Part shown: piece after piece, positions 19,511-28,318 of the stretch | Numbering within the stretch: the first letter of the stretch is position 1 | How the letters are laid out: the number at the start of each line of letters is the position of its first letter | Source: Rhodoferax sp. OV413 | GTDB lineage: Bacteria > Pseudomonadota > Gammaproteobacteria > Burkholderiales > Burkholderiaceae_C | Direction: 5' to 3' | Assembly (NCBI GenBank): GCA_945861785.1 | Contig: CAMAWD010000005.1 | Span: forward strand, 79,693-143,692 | Length of the DNA stretch: 64,000 nucleotides | The notes under the pieces: generated by a model | Told to the model about the DNA's origin: nothing | What the model saw: the letters and a program-made list of their open reading frames with translations, nothing else | Databases searched by the model: none | Made by a program: the position numbers and the translations under genes

Positions 19511-21825
19511 ACGCACCGGACAAGCTCGCGGGCACTGCAGAATCGTCACCGGCAGCCGGAGTTTCACGACCGCACGAAAGCGCGCGGGCCCAGGTTGCCG
19601 GTGCGGCCACCTACGTCGACGACATGCCGGTCTTGCGCGGCACGCTGTATGCCGCTCCGATCCTGTCGAGCGTGGCACACGGGCGCCTGCTCGGCGTGGA
19701 TGGCGCCGCAGCGCTGGCCATGCCCGGGGTCCGTGGCGTGGTGCTGGCAAGCGACATTCCCGGGCACCCGATGCTGGCGTCCTTCATCGGGGACGAACCG
19801 ATTTTTGCCACTGGCACGGTGGAGCACGTGGGTCAGGTCATCGGCCTGGTCGTGGCCGACAGCGTCATGCAGGCGCGCCGCGCCGCGCGCAAGGTGCGCG
19901 TCGACGTGCAGGCGCTGCCAGCGATCCTGTCTGTGCAGGCCGCACTGGCAGCGCAGAATTTCGTGCTGCCGCCGGTCCATGTGCGGCGCGGCGACGCTGC
20001 ACAGGCCCTCAAGACGGCCAAGCACCGGCTCAGCGGCACCCTCGAGGTGGGCGGGCAGGAGCACTTCTACCTGGAGGGGCAGATCGCCTACGTGGTGCCA
20101 CTGGAACAGAACCAGTGGCTGGTCCACTCCAGTACACAACACCCCGGTGAGGTGCAACACTGGGTGTCGCATGCGCTGGGGGTCGACAACCACGCCGTGC
20201 GGGTCGAGTGCCGGCGCATGGGTGGCGGCTTCGGCGGCAAGGAAACCCAGGCCGGGCACATGGCGGTGTGGGCCGCGATTGCCGCCAACAAGCTGCGCCG
20301 ACCGGTGAAGCTGCGCATGGACCGCGACGACGATTTCATGGTCACCGGCAAGCGCCATCCGTTCTGGTACGAATACAGCGTGGGTTTCGATGACGACGGT
20401 CTGCTGCAGGGCCTGCAACTGGTCATGGCCGCCAACTGCGGCTTCAGCGCCGACCTCAGTGGCCCGGTGGCCGACCGCGCGGTGTTCCACACCGACAACG
20501 CGTATTTTCTGGCCGACGTCGACATCGCTTCCTACCGCTGCAAAACCAACACCCAGAGCCATACCGCGTTCCGGGGTTTCGGGGGGCCGCAGGGTGTCAT
20601 CCTGATCGAGACCATCCTGGGTGATGTCGCCTGCACGCTCGGGCGCGACCCGCTCGACGTGCGCCGGCGCAACCTTTACGGCGTGATTGACCGCAACGTC
20701 ACCCACTACCAGATGAAGGTCGAGGACAACATCCTCGCGCCGCTGCTGGCGCAGCTGGAGCAGACATCGCGCTACCGGGAGCGGCAGGCCGCCATCGCGG
20801 CATGGAACCTCACCAGCCCGGTCATCCGGCGCGGCCTGGCCCTCACACCGGTCAAGTTCGGCATTTCGTTCACCGCGACGCTGTTCAACCAGGCCGGGGC
20901 GCTGGTGCATGTGTACACCGATGGCAGCGTGCAGGTAAACCATGGCGGCACCGAGATGGGCCAGGGCCTGAACACCAAGGTGGCGCAGGTGGTGGCGGAC
21001 GAACTCGGCGTGCCCTTCGAACGCGTCTTGTCCACTGCCAGCGACACCGGCAAGATCCCGAATGCCTCGGCCACCGCGGCGTCTGCCGGCACCGACCTGA
21101 ACGGCCGCGCGGCGCAGTTTGCAGCCCGCCATGTGCGCGACAACCTGGCGCAATTCGTGGCCGGGCTGGACAACTGCGGTGCGGGCGCCGTGCGTTTTGC
21201 CGGCGGCCGGGTCATGTCGCCAACCACCAGCCGCAGTTTCGACGAGGTGGTCAAGGGTGCCTACGCCAACCGCATACAGCTCTGGAGCGATGGTTTCTAC
21301 CGCACCCCCAAGATCCACTACGACAAGACCACGCTGACGGGCCGGCCGTTCTACTACTTTGCCTACGGCGCGGCATGCGCCGAGGTGGCCATCGACACAC
21401 TGACGGGCGAGAGCCGGGTGCTGCGCGTGGACATCCTGCACGACGTGGGCCGCTCCATCAATCCGGCCATCGACATCGGCCAGATCGAAGGCGGTTTCGT
21501 GCAGGGCATGGGCTGGCTGACCACCGAACAACTGGTCTGGAACGACAAGGGCCACCTGGCGACCCACGCGCCCAGCACCTACAAGATACCAGCCACCGGA
21601 GACATTCCGGAAGATTTCAGGGTGGACCTGTGGCCTGAGGCCAACCGCGAGGACAACGTGTTCGGCAGCAAGGCCGTGGGCGAGCCGCCGTTCATGCTGG
21701 CGATCAGCGTTTTCGAGGCGCTGCGTGCGGCGGTCGCCAGCACCCGGCCCGGCGACCGCATGCCGGTGCGCCTGCTGGCGCCGGCGACCGCAGAAAACCT
21801 GCTGCGCGCCCTCACGCGGCAGTGA
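19507..21825 (+). CDS. xdhB: Xanthine dehydrogenase large subunit (molybdopterin)
   Basis: 772 aa, full length. Start ATG at 19507 overlaps the xdhA stop (ATGA), which rules out longer upstream frames. Moco-binding signatures are GGGFGGKETQ, AFRGFGGPQG and GGTEMGQGLNTK. The catalytic Glu is in KAVGEPPFML near the C-terminus. It carries the active site for hypoxanthine to xanthine to urate. Cofactor sulfuration is expected from XdhC, encoded at 27395-28198 on the other strand. Confidence 0.96.
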   Translation: MNAPDKLAGTAESSPAAGVSRPHESARAQVAGAATYVDDMPVLRGTLYAAPILSSVAHGRLLGVDGAAALAMPGVRGVVLASDIPGHPMLASFIGDEPIFATGTVEHVGQVIGLVVADSVMQARRAARKVRVDVQALPAILSVQAALAAQNFVLPPVHVRRGDAAQALKTAKHRLSGTLEVGGQEHFYLEGQIAYVVPLEQNQWLVHSSTQHPGEVQHWVSHALGVDNHAVRVECRRMGGGFGGKETQAGHMAVWAAIAANKLRRPVKLRMDRDDDFMVTGKRHPFWYEYSVGFDDDGLLQGLQLVMAANCGFSADLSGPVADRAVFHTDNAYFLADVDIASYRCKTNTQSHTAFRGFGGPQGVILIETILGDVACTLGRDPLDVRRRNLYGVIDRNVTHYQMKVEDNILAPLLAQLEQTSRYRERQAAIAAWNLTSPVIRRGLALTPVKFGISFTATLFNQAGALVHVYTDGSVQVNHGGTEMGQGLNTKVAQVVADELGVPFERVLSTASDTGKIPNASATAASAGTDLNGRAAQFAARHVRDNLAQFVAGLDNCGAGAVRFAGGRVMSPTTSRSFDEVVKGAYANRIQLWSDGFYRTPKIHYDKTTLTGRPFYYFAYGAACAEVAIDTLTGESRVLRVDILHDVGRSINPAIDIGQIEGGFVQGMGWLTTEQLVWNDKGHLATHAPSTYKIPATGDIPEDFRVDLWPEANREDNVFGSKAVGEPPFMLAISVFEALRAAVASTRPGDRMPVRLLAPATAENLLRALTRQ

Positions 21826-22081
21826 CGAGTTCCGACACTGGCGCGACTGTCGGCCCCAAAGTGACATGAGAGCCAACCACCAATGAGAGCAAGGCAGCGC
21901 CAAGCACCAGGCTGAGGGTTCGGGCGTTGGTCCTCTCAGGGCGGTGCCCTGAACGCAAGTCGCGCCGAACCGACCGGCCACGGCGCAGGATTGAAGCCTC
22001 AATGGAAACCCCCAACGAATTTTGCTGCTCCGAAGGTTGGCAGACTTCAGATCCGTGCGGGGCCTTGAGGCCCGACGGGTG
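21826..22081. other. Intergenic region between convergent xdhB and the Crp-type gene
   Basis: About 255 bp. I find no supported gene, strong hairpin or repeat. Confidence 0.35.
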
Positions 22082-22750
22082 TCAAACTCCGGCGAGGGAA
22101 CGAAGGCCGCCGGGGTCAACCAGATTGACCACCCGCCCGGAGCCGCTGATAAGGCTGCGCTCGCGCAAATGGCGCAATACCCGGGACAAGGTCTCGGGCG
22201 CAATCCCCAACTGCGCAGCGATGAGCCGCTTGCGCTGGTGCAACTGGACAGCCACCGAACCCTGGGCGCTGGTTTGGGCATGCGCCAGCAGCCATTCGGC
22301 GCAACGCGCTTCGGCGTCCTTGGCCAAGCGACTTACCGCGAGTTCGGTTTGTTGCCGGTGCGCCATGGCCACGTCATGCAGGACGCCCTGCGCAAACCCG
22401 GGCAAACCATTGAGCCAGGTGCGAAATACCGGCAACGGCATGCGACGGACCCACACATCGGTTTCGGCCACCGCATCCACCGCGCTGGGCAGACACAACA
22501 CTGCGGCAGTCGCCTCCAGCCAGAAGGGGCCTTCAACCGTCCCCAACTGGTGGGCCATGGCCGTTTCCTCCATCAGGCCCAGCGCAACGCGCCCGGAATC
22601 GACATAGACCACCCACGCCGGTGTCGCGCCTCGCTGCAGCAAGACCTCGCCTTGGCGGGCCAGCGTGCTTTCGACAGCGGGATCAGGAAACTCGGCATTC
22701 AACATTGCCCCAATGTGCCAAGGTTTGGCGCCCCTAACCTTGAGAAACAT
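22082..22750 (-). CDS. Crp/Fnr-family transcriptional regulator
   Basis: 222 aa. The N-terminal cyclic-nucleotide-binding fold (~25-125, VVYVDSGRVALGLMEE) is followed by a Crp helix-turn-helix near the C-terminus with RKRLIAAQLGIAPETLSRVL. No Fnr-type N-terminal cysteine cluster is seen, so it is probably not an Fe-S oxygen sensor; the ligand is unknown. The start is uncertain: ATG at 22750 is used, with TTG at 22753 and ATG at 22705 as alternatives. It lies 22 bp after glycerate kinase on the same strand, suggesting one operon. Confidence 0.85.
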   Translation of the reverse strand: MFLKVRGAKPWHIGAMLNAEFPDPAVESTLARQGEVLLQRGATPAWVVYVDSGRVALGLMEETAMAHQLGTVEGPFWLEATAAVLCLPSAVDAVAETDVWVRRMPLPVFRTWLNGLPGFAQGVLHDVAMAHRQQTELAVSRLAKDAEARCAEWLLAHAQTSAQGSVAVQLHQRKRLIAAQLGIAPETLSRVLRHLRERSLISGSGRVVNLVDPGGLRSLAGV

Positions 22751-22772
22751 CAAACACAGGGCTTTCGGACCT

Positions 22773-24113
22773 TCACAAAACCAGAATCGCCCGAAAGTCG
22801 TTCACATTGGTGTGGGTGGGGCCCGTTACCACCAGGTCCCCCAACGGCTCGAAGTAGCCATACGCGTCGTTGCGGTCCAGATGCTGGCTGATCTTCAGGC
22901 CCTGCGCCTCGGCGCGCGACAAGGTGTCGGGCCCCACAAAGGCCCCCGCGTTGTCCTCGACGCCGTCGATGCCATCGGTGTCGGCCGCCAACGCAAACAC
23001 GCCAGCTTGTCCTTGCAGGGCCTGGGCCAGGCCCAGACAAAACTCGCCAGCCCGCCCGCCGCGCCCGGCAGCGGCGCCAGGCGCGCGCGCACGGACCGTC
23101 ACGGTGGTCTCCCCGCCGCTCAGGATCACGCAGGGGCGGGCAAAAGGCTGCCCGCGGCGGGCAACGGCACGCGCGATCGCCGCGTGCACCTTGCCCACCT
23201 CCCGCGATTCCCCCTCCAGGTCGTCGCCCAGGATGTGAACCGCCAGGCCTGCCGCACGCGCCGCCTGGGCCGCCGCCTCCAGGCTTTGCCGGGGCGTCGC
23301 GATCAGGTGCACAGCCTGGTTGCGGAACGCCGGATGGTCCGGCTTGGGTGTCTCGAGTGCGCCAGACCGCAACGCCGCCAGCACCGGCTGCGGCACGTCG
23401 ATGCGGTAGCGCTGCAGCACCACCAACGCATCGGCGCAGGTGGTCGGGTCGGCAACGGTCGGCCCACTGCCAATGGTGGCGGGATCGTCTCCCGGAACAT
23501 CGCTGATGGCCAGCGTGACGACCCGCGCCGGCGCGCAGTCGGCCGCCAGCCGGCCGCCCTTGATGCGTGACAGGTGCTTGCGCACGCAGTTGATCTCGGA
23601 GATGCTGGCACCGCTGGCCAGCAAGGCCTGGTTGAGCGCCTGCTTTTGCGCCAGGCCCAGCACCTCGACTGGCAGTGTCAGCAGCGCCGACGCGCCCCCG
23701 GAGATCAGGCACAACACAAGGTCAACCGGTTGCAGGCCCTGGGCCAGACGCAATATGCGCTGCGCAGCCAACTGGCCCGCGGCGTCCGGCACCGGGTGCG
23801 CCGCTTCGACCACCTCGATGCGTTGCGGCAGTCCAGCCGGTCGCGGCGGCACATGGTGGTAACGCGTCACCACCAGGCCACTCAGCGCCGAGGCGGCGGG
23901 CCACAGCGCCTCGACCGCCTGGGCCATCGCACCGGCGGCCTTGCCGGCGCCAAGAACCAGGGTGCGGCCGCCGGACGCTGCACTCGGGGGTTCGGGCAGG
24001 AACGCCGCCATCGAGTGCAGCGGCAGAGCCCGCATCACGGCAACGTCATAGAGATACTCCAGAAACGCACGTGGCTGCGCCTCGGGTTGCGGGATAGTAT
24101 GGGTAACGGACAT
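22773..24113 (-). CDS. Glycerate 2-kinase (GckA/TtuD, MOFRL type)
   Basis: 446 aa. An N-terminal DUF4147 domain (LVLGAGKAAGAMAQAVE, CLISGGASALL, NCVRKHLSRIKGGRLA) precedes a C-terminal MOFRL domain (CVILSGGETTVTV, AADTDGIDG, TGPTHTNVND). It phosphorylates glycerate to 2-phosphoglycerate. In this setting it would recover carbon from glyoxylate released by allantoin breakdown via tartronate semialdehyde, although the carboligase and reductase for that route are not in the window. AGGAG precedes the chosen start. Confidence 0.9.
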   Translation of the reverse strand: MSVTHTIPQPEAQPRAFLEYLYDVAVMRALPLHSMAAFLPEPPSAASGGRTLVLGAGKAAGAMAQAVEALWPAASALSGLVVTRYHHVPPRPAGLPQRIEVVEAAHPVPDAAGQLAAQRILRLAQGLQPVDLVLCLISGGASALLTLPVEVLGLAQKQALNQALLASGASISEINCVRKHLSRIKGGRLAADCAPARVVTLAISDVPGDDPATIGSGPTVADPTTCADALVVLQRYRIDVPQPVLAALRSGALETPKPDHPAFRNQAVHLIATPRQSLEAAAQAARAAGLAVHILGDDLEGESREVGKVHAAIARAVARRGQPFARPCVILSGGETTVTVRARAPGAAAGRGGRAGEFCLGLAQALQGQAGVFALAADTDGIDGVEDNAGAFVGPDTLSRAEAQGLKISQHLDRNDAYGYFEPLGDLVVTGPTHTNVNDFRAILVL

Positions 24114-24169
24114 GGATTGCGTCTCCTCGCGCCATTGTGCCGCGACGACAACCTGCCCCGAACGCCACC

Positions 24170-24816
24170 ATGAAACCCATCCTCGACGAGAAACCCTGGC
24201 CGCAAGCAGACGACAAGGCAAACGCCACCCGTGGCAGCATGAGTGTCGGCCAGTCACAAGGGGGGTTGCCGCCCGACAGCGTAGTGGAGGACGAAGCCGT
24301 CATCCTGCGTGATTCGCAACGCCTGATCGAAACCCACCATGACGCATCGCACGGGTCGATGCTGCAGATTGCGCTGGGTGTGGACGGCTGCGCCAGCAAG
24401 GATGGCGCGCACATGGTCAACGAGGCGCGCCAGGCGCTGCTGCTGGCACGCGTCGGGTGCTCACTGGAACCCTTCGGTTGCGACAAGGGCCCGTCGGAGA
24501 TGGGCGCACGCGAAGCACTTGCAATGGCAACACGCGGCGGTGCGCAAGTGCTGGGGCGCGGCGACGTAGAGCATATCCCGGGGGGGGGATGTGTGCCGAT
24601 CTGGCACTGTTTGACCTGGGCACCCTGGGGTTTGCAGGGGCAGCGGTGCATGACCCGATGGGGGCGTTGGTGTTGTGTGCGAGCCCGCAGGCGGCGTGGA
24701 CGGTGGTCGACGGGCGGATCGTTGTTCGCCAGGGGCGGCTGACGACCGTCGAACTGGGCCCACTGACCACGAGGCACAACCGACTGGCGCTGGAGCTGGC
24801 GCAACTGCGCAACTGA
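24170..24816 (+). pseudogene. 8-oxoguanine deaminase / AtzB-like amidohydrolase remnant
   Basis: Intact members have ~450 aa; about 215 codons remain. From 24170 the frame holds RGSMSVGQSQGGLPPDSVVE and IETHHDASHGSMLQI, then jumps to ALGVDGCASKDGAHMVNEAR. The segment with the HTHLAE-type metal ligands is lost in frame, and the N-terminal HxH region is also gone. At a run of nine G (24580-24588) the frame shifts by two bases; the C-terminal part (CADLALFDLGTLGFAGAAVH, then VVDGRIVVRQG) continues in another frame to 24816. The family converts 8-oxoguanine to urate, fitting the cluster. Confidence 0.8.
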
Positions 24817-24844
24817 CTTCTCGCCACGTCCAGCAAGCCGCCGG

Positions 24845-25456
24845 CTACACCGCCATGTACCGCCCTGGGCGGTGGTTGACCGCCAGCGTCATGTTCAACA
24901 CCACGGCTCCCAGCACCGACAGAGCCACGCGGCGCCAGTCGGTCACCCACAGCGCGCCCAGCACAATCAGGCAGTCGATGGCCATCTGCACCTTGCCGGC
25001 ACGCCACCCCATGCGCTCCTGCAGGTAGAGCACCACAACGTTCATCCCGCCGAGGCTTGCATGGTGGCGAAACAGCATCAGCATGCCGGCGCCACACAAC
25101 AACCCGCCCAGGACGGCGGACAAAACCGGCGACAGGTATTCGAACGCGATTCCGCGTGGCAGCAGATGGGCAAACAGCGACAGCAGCGCGACCGCGGCGA
25201 AGGTCTTGAGTGTGAATTCCGCGCCCATGCGCCGCCAGGCAAACAGATAGAACGGCAGGTTGACCAGGAAAAATGCGAGCCCGAAATCCATGCCGGTCGC
25301 GTAACGGATCAGAAAAGCGATGCCGGCAGTTCCGCCCGTCAGCAAGCCAGCCTGGCCAAACATGACCACACCCAGCGCCACGAAAAGGGTGCCCGTGACC
25401 AGCGCCTGGATGTCTTCATGCGGCCAGTGGTGAGCTGCCGCTGCAGCGGATGTCAT
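24845..25456 (-). CDS. YitT-family membrane protein (DUF161)
   Basis: 203 aa with five to six hydrophobic segments. The family motifs are GQAGLLTGGTAGIAFLIRYA in the N-terminal half and HHASLGGMNVVVLYLQER in the second. Function of the family is not established. It is convergent with the decayed deaminase and 46 bp downstream of the hemerythrin gene. Confidence 0.85.
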   Translation of the reverse strand: MTSAAAAAHHWPHEDIQALVTGTLFVALGVVMFGQAGLLTGGTAGIAFLIRYATGMDFGLAFFLVNLPFYLFAWRRMGAEFTLKTFAAVALLSLFAHLLPRGIAFEYLSPVLSAVLGGLLCGAGMLMLFRHHASLGGMNVVVLYLQERMGWRAGKVQMAIDCLIVLGALWVTDWRRVALSVLGAVVLNMTLAVNHRPGRYMAV

Positions 25457-25502
25457 TGCCGTTTGCGCCCGCCCACAGGTGCTGCCCGTGGCTGTGCGTT
25501 GC

Positions 25503-26012
25503 TCACGCCGCCTCCGCGGCCGGCTCTGGCGTGCGCTGCAGGTCTGAGCAGCTGCTGCCGCCGCAGCCGTGGATCACCTCGCGCGGCAGCAACTGTGGCA
25601 TGTTCACGACACCGGTCGCAGGGTCGAACCCGACCCCACGCAGGTGCAGGGCCAAGGCGGCGTCCATGGCCTGGGCGTGCTGGGGAAACCAGCGGCCGAG
25701 TTCCAGTGCCATCTGGCGTACAACATCCGTTGCGCCGGCCTGGCCGCGGGCCAGACCCTCCCGCATGACCTGCAGCACCACCTTGTGCTGCACGCTGTGG
25801 CAGTTGGACGAGGAAAACCCGGTGGTTTGCATCCACTGGTCCTCGCGCCAGAAATGGTCGTCGGTGTGGTCGATCAGTGCCGCCCATTGCGCCAGCAGCG
25901 AAGCATCATCAGCGCTCTCGACGCAGGCCAACAGGTCGACGAACTCGCGGTGCGTGTCGTCCATCACTGGCAGGTCGAGGGCCAGGGCGTCTGACCATTC
26001 AAGGTGGGGCAT
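25503..26012 (-). CDS. Hemerythrin-like oxygen/iron-binding protein with Cys-rich tail
   Basis: 169 aa. It has a hemerythrin pattern: His in DDTHREFVDLL, HTDDHFWRE, HSVQHKVVL and FPQHAQAMD, consistent with a di-iron four-helix bundle. The C-terminus adds HGCGGSSCSDL, a CxxxxC pair outside the bundle. Start MPHLEWSDAL at 26012 fits the family; ATG at 26054 would add 14 residues. It lies 116 bp after puuD on the same strand, so a link to oxygen supply for urate oxidation is possible but unproven. Confidence 0.85.
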   Translation of the reverse strand: MPHLEWSDALALDLPVMDDTHREFVDLLACVESADDASLLAQWAALIDHTDDHFWREDQWMQTTGFSSSNCHSVQHKVVLQVMREGLARGQAGATDVVRQMALELGRWFPQHAQAMDAALALHLRGVGFDPATGVVNMPQLLPREVIHGCGGSSCSDLQRTPEPAAEAA

Positions 26013-26128
26013 GGGCGGGAGTTCCAGAAACTTGGATCGGCCAAGCTTAGCCATGCCCTCATGCGCCCATGTTGATCCATGTCATGGCCGGCCGGCACTG
26101 GCTCCGTCCCGACCGAATTTCATGCCCG

Positions 26129-27367
26129 CTACTGCGTCTTTGCGCCACCGTTGAACCAGCGCCCGATCAGTTCGCGTTCTGCCTCGGTGATCTGGGTGGC
26201 ATTGTTCATCGGCATTACGCGGGTGACGACAACCTGCTGGTAGACACCTTGTGCGTGTTGGCGCAAATCCGCGATAGAGTCGAGCCGGACGTTCTTCATC
26301 TGGGCTGTCGGGCCGTGGCACAGAACACAGCGTTGCTGCAGCACCTGCTGAACCTCGGCCACGCCGGGCGCCGCGCCGGCGGCACCAGCGGCCGCTACGG
26401 AAGTTGCGGTGGAAGCCGGCAGCGCCGCAGCCACGCGCGGAGCGGGTTGCATCCAGACGATCACCCCCACGATCACCGCCACCCCCACCAGCGCGTACGG
26501 CCAGGGATGCCCGTTGCGCCCGAGCTTGAAGCCGTGGCGCATCACGAAGAACTGGCGGATCAATGCGCCGGCCAGCATCATCAGGATCAGCACGACCCAG
26601 TTACTGGCATGTGTGTAGGTGAAGCTGTAATGGTTGCTGAGCATGGAAAACAGCACCGGCAGCGTGAAATAGGTGTTGTGCACACTGCGCTGTTTGGCGC
26701 GCTGGCCGTGGACCGGGTCCACCGGTCGGCCTTCGCGCAGGTCTTTCACCGTGGTGCGTTGCCCCGGAATGATCCAGAAGAACACGTTGGCGCTCATGGC
26801 CGTGGCGATCATCGCACCCACCAGCAAGAATGCGGCACGCCCTGCGAACCAGTGGCAGGCCAGCCAGGACGCCAGGCACACCACCAGGAAGATCAGCGCG
26901 CCGACGATGGCGTCCCCATTCTTGCGTTTGCCGAATGCCTGGCAGATCAGGTCGTAGGCGATCCAGAACACCACCAAAAACGACAGTGCCACGCCAATGG
27001 CTGCACCGCTGGACCAATCCATCAGCGATTTGTCGATCAGGTAGGTGCCTGCGCTCCACAGGTAGGACACCGTAAAGAGGGCGAATCCACTGAGCCAGGT
27101 GCTGTAACTCTCCCAGTAGAACCAGTGTAGGTTCTCCGGCACGACCCGTGGTGCGACGGTGTACTTCTGCGGGTTGTAGAAACCGCCGCCATGCACAGCC
27201 CACAACTCGCCACCGACGCCCAGGTCCTGCAATTCCTTCGAATCCGGCTTGACCAGGCTGCTGTCCAGGAAGACGAAATAGAACGATGAGCCAATCCATG
27301 CAATGGCGGTGATGACGTGCACCCAGCGCAACAGCAGGTTGGCCCAATCCAGGTAATACGATTCCAT
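26129..27367 (-). CDS. puuD: Membrane urate oxidase (urate hydroxylase) with cytochrome c domain
   Basis: 412 aa. Eight or nine transmembrane segments begin MESYYLDWANLLLRWVHVIT; HVITAIAWIGSSFYF, GGGFYNPQKY and SVHNTYFTLPVLFSMLSNHY are PuuD signatures. A C-terminal periplasmic cytochrome c domain carries the haem site CVLCH (347-351) and a distal Met in RVMPMNNAT. It oxidises urate to 5-hydroxyisourate and sends electrons into the respiratory chain. It lies 27 bp after xdhC in one operon. Confidence 0.94.
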   Translation of the reverse strand: MESYYLDWANLLLRWVHVITAIAWIGSSFYFVFLDSSLVKPDSKELQDLGVGGELWAVHGGGFYNPQKYTVAPRVVPENLHWFYWESYSTWLSGFALFTVSYLWSAGTYLIDKSLMDWSSGAAIGVALSFLVVFWIAYDLICQAFGKRKNGDAIVGALIFLVVCLASWLACHWFAGRAAFLLVGAMIATAMSANVFFWIIPGQRTTVKDLREGRPVDPVHGQRAKQRSVHNTYFTLPVLFSMLSNHYSFTYTHASNWVVLILMMLAGALIRQFFVMRHGFKLGRNGHPWPYALVGVAVIVGVIVWMQPAPRVAAALPASTATSVAAAGAAGAAPGVAEVQQVLQQRCVLCHGPTAQMKNVRLDSIADLRQHAQGVYQQVVVTRVMPMNNATQITEAERELIGRWFNGGAKTQ

Positions 27368-27394
27368 GCGTCACATCCTTTGTAGGCGAGCGTA

Positions 27395-28198
27395 TCAAAT
27401 CACGCGTTGCTGCAGCAACTGGGCGGCCACCGCCACCGCGATCACCTCCGGCTCCTTGCCTGCAATTCCAGGCAAGCCGATCGGGCAGATCACCTGTCCC
27501 AGCTCCGAGGGCGTGAATCCACGTTCCTGCAGACGGTGCCTGAAAGTGGCCCACTTCGTGGTGCTGCCAATCAGCCCGATCGGCCCCAGGTCGCCATCGG
27601 TCCGCTGGCGGCGCAGGCACTGCGCGACGATGTCCAGGTCTTCCGCATGGCTGAAACTCATGACCAGCACATGGGTGCGGGCCACCAGGCTCGCCACCGC
27701 CTGGTGGACCGGGTCGGAATGTTCGCACACGACGTTGTCGGGAACCTGCACCGGGAAGACCTCGTCGCGGCTGTCGATCCAGTTCACGGCGAAAGGCAGA
27801 CGCCCCAGCACATCAACCAGTGCACGTCCCACGTGGCCGCCTCCAAACAGCGCCACCGGCATGCGGTGCCCTGCCAGTCTCTTGCGAAGTGCCGGCGCGT
27901 CGGCGGCCTGCACCGGCTCGAAACGCAGGTGCACGACACCGCCGCAACACTGCCCGAGCCCCGGCCCGAGCGGGTAACGCAGCACCGGCGCACCGGCAGC
28001 ACCGGCCAGGCGGCGACGCGCCTCGTCAAGGGCCTCGAACTCCACCCGTCCACCGCCGATGGTGCCCACAGCTGAATCCGCAAACACTGCCATCCAGGCG
28101 CCAGCATCGCGTGGCACCGATCCCTGGGTTGTGTCGACGGTGACCCACACTGCAGCCTGTTGCAGCAACCGGGTCAGGGCTTGCACGGCAAGATTCAT
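27395..28198 (-). CDS. xdhC: Xanthine dehydrogenase accessory protein
   Basis: 267 aa. XdhC binds molybdenum cofactor, promotes its sulfuration and inserts it into XdhB. The N-terminal XdhC/CoxI domain has TTQGSVPRDAGAWM, GTIGGGRVEFEA and LGPGLGQCCGG with the paired cysteines. The C-terminal Rossmann domain has ALFGGGHVGRALV and GLIGSTTKWATFRHRL. It is first of a two-gene unit with puuD. Confidence 0.95.
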   Translation of the reverse strand: MNLAVQALTRLLQQAAVWVTVDTTQGSVPRDAGAWMAVFADSAVGTIGGGRVEFEALDEARRRLAGAAGAPVLRYPLGPGLGQCCGGVVHLRFEPVQAADAPALRKRLAGHRMPVALFGGGHVGRALVDVLGRLPFAVNWIDSRDEVFPVQVPDNVVCEHSDPVHQAVASLVARTHVLVMSFSHAEDLDIVAQCLRRQRTDGDLGPIGLIGSTTKWATFRHRLQERGFTPSELGQVICPIGLPGIAGKEPEVIAVAVAAQLLQQRVI

Positions 28199-28318
28199 GA
28201 ATTTTTACCTTGTCTGCGCTCGCGGCGGCGCATAAATGGCAAATTGTGAGGCACAGTAATGGCTTGGAGCGCTGGCCGAACCCGGCCGTCACACTGAATG
28301 CATCCTGAGGAGACTGCG

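Noticed and set aside
21812..22015. A 67-codon frame with one hydrophobic segment on the minus strand
   Set aside because: Starts at TTG without a ribosome site, overlaps the end of xdhB and has no recognisable family.
19564..22281. A 905-codon open frame on the minus strand
   Set aside because: Antisense to xdhB, whose motifs are complete; no protein family features in the shadow.
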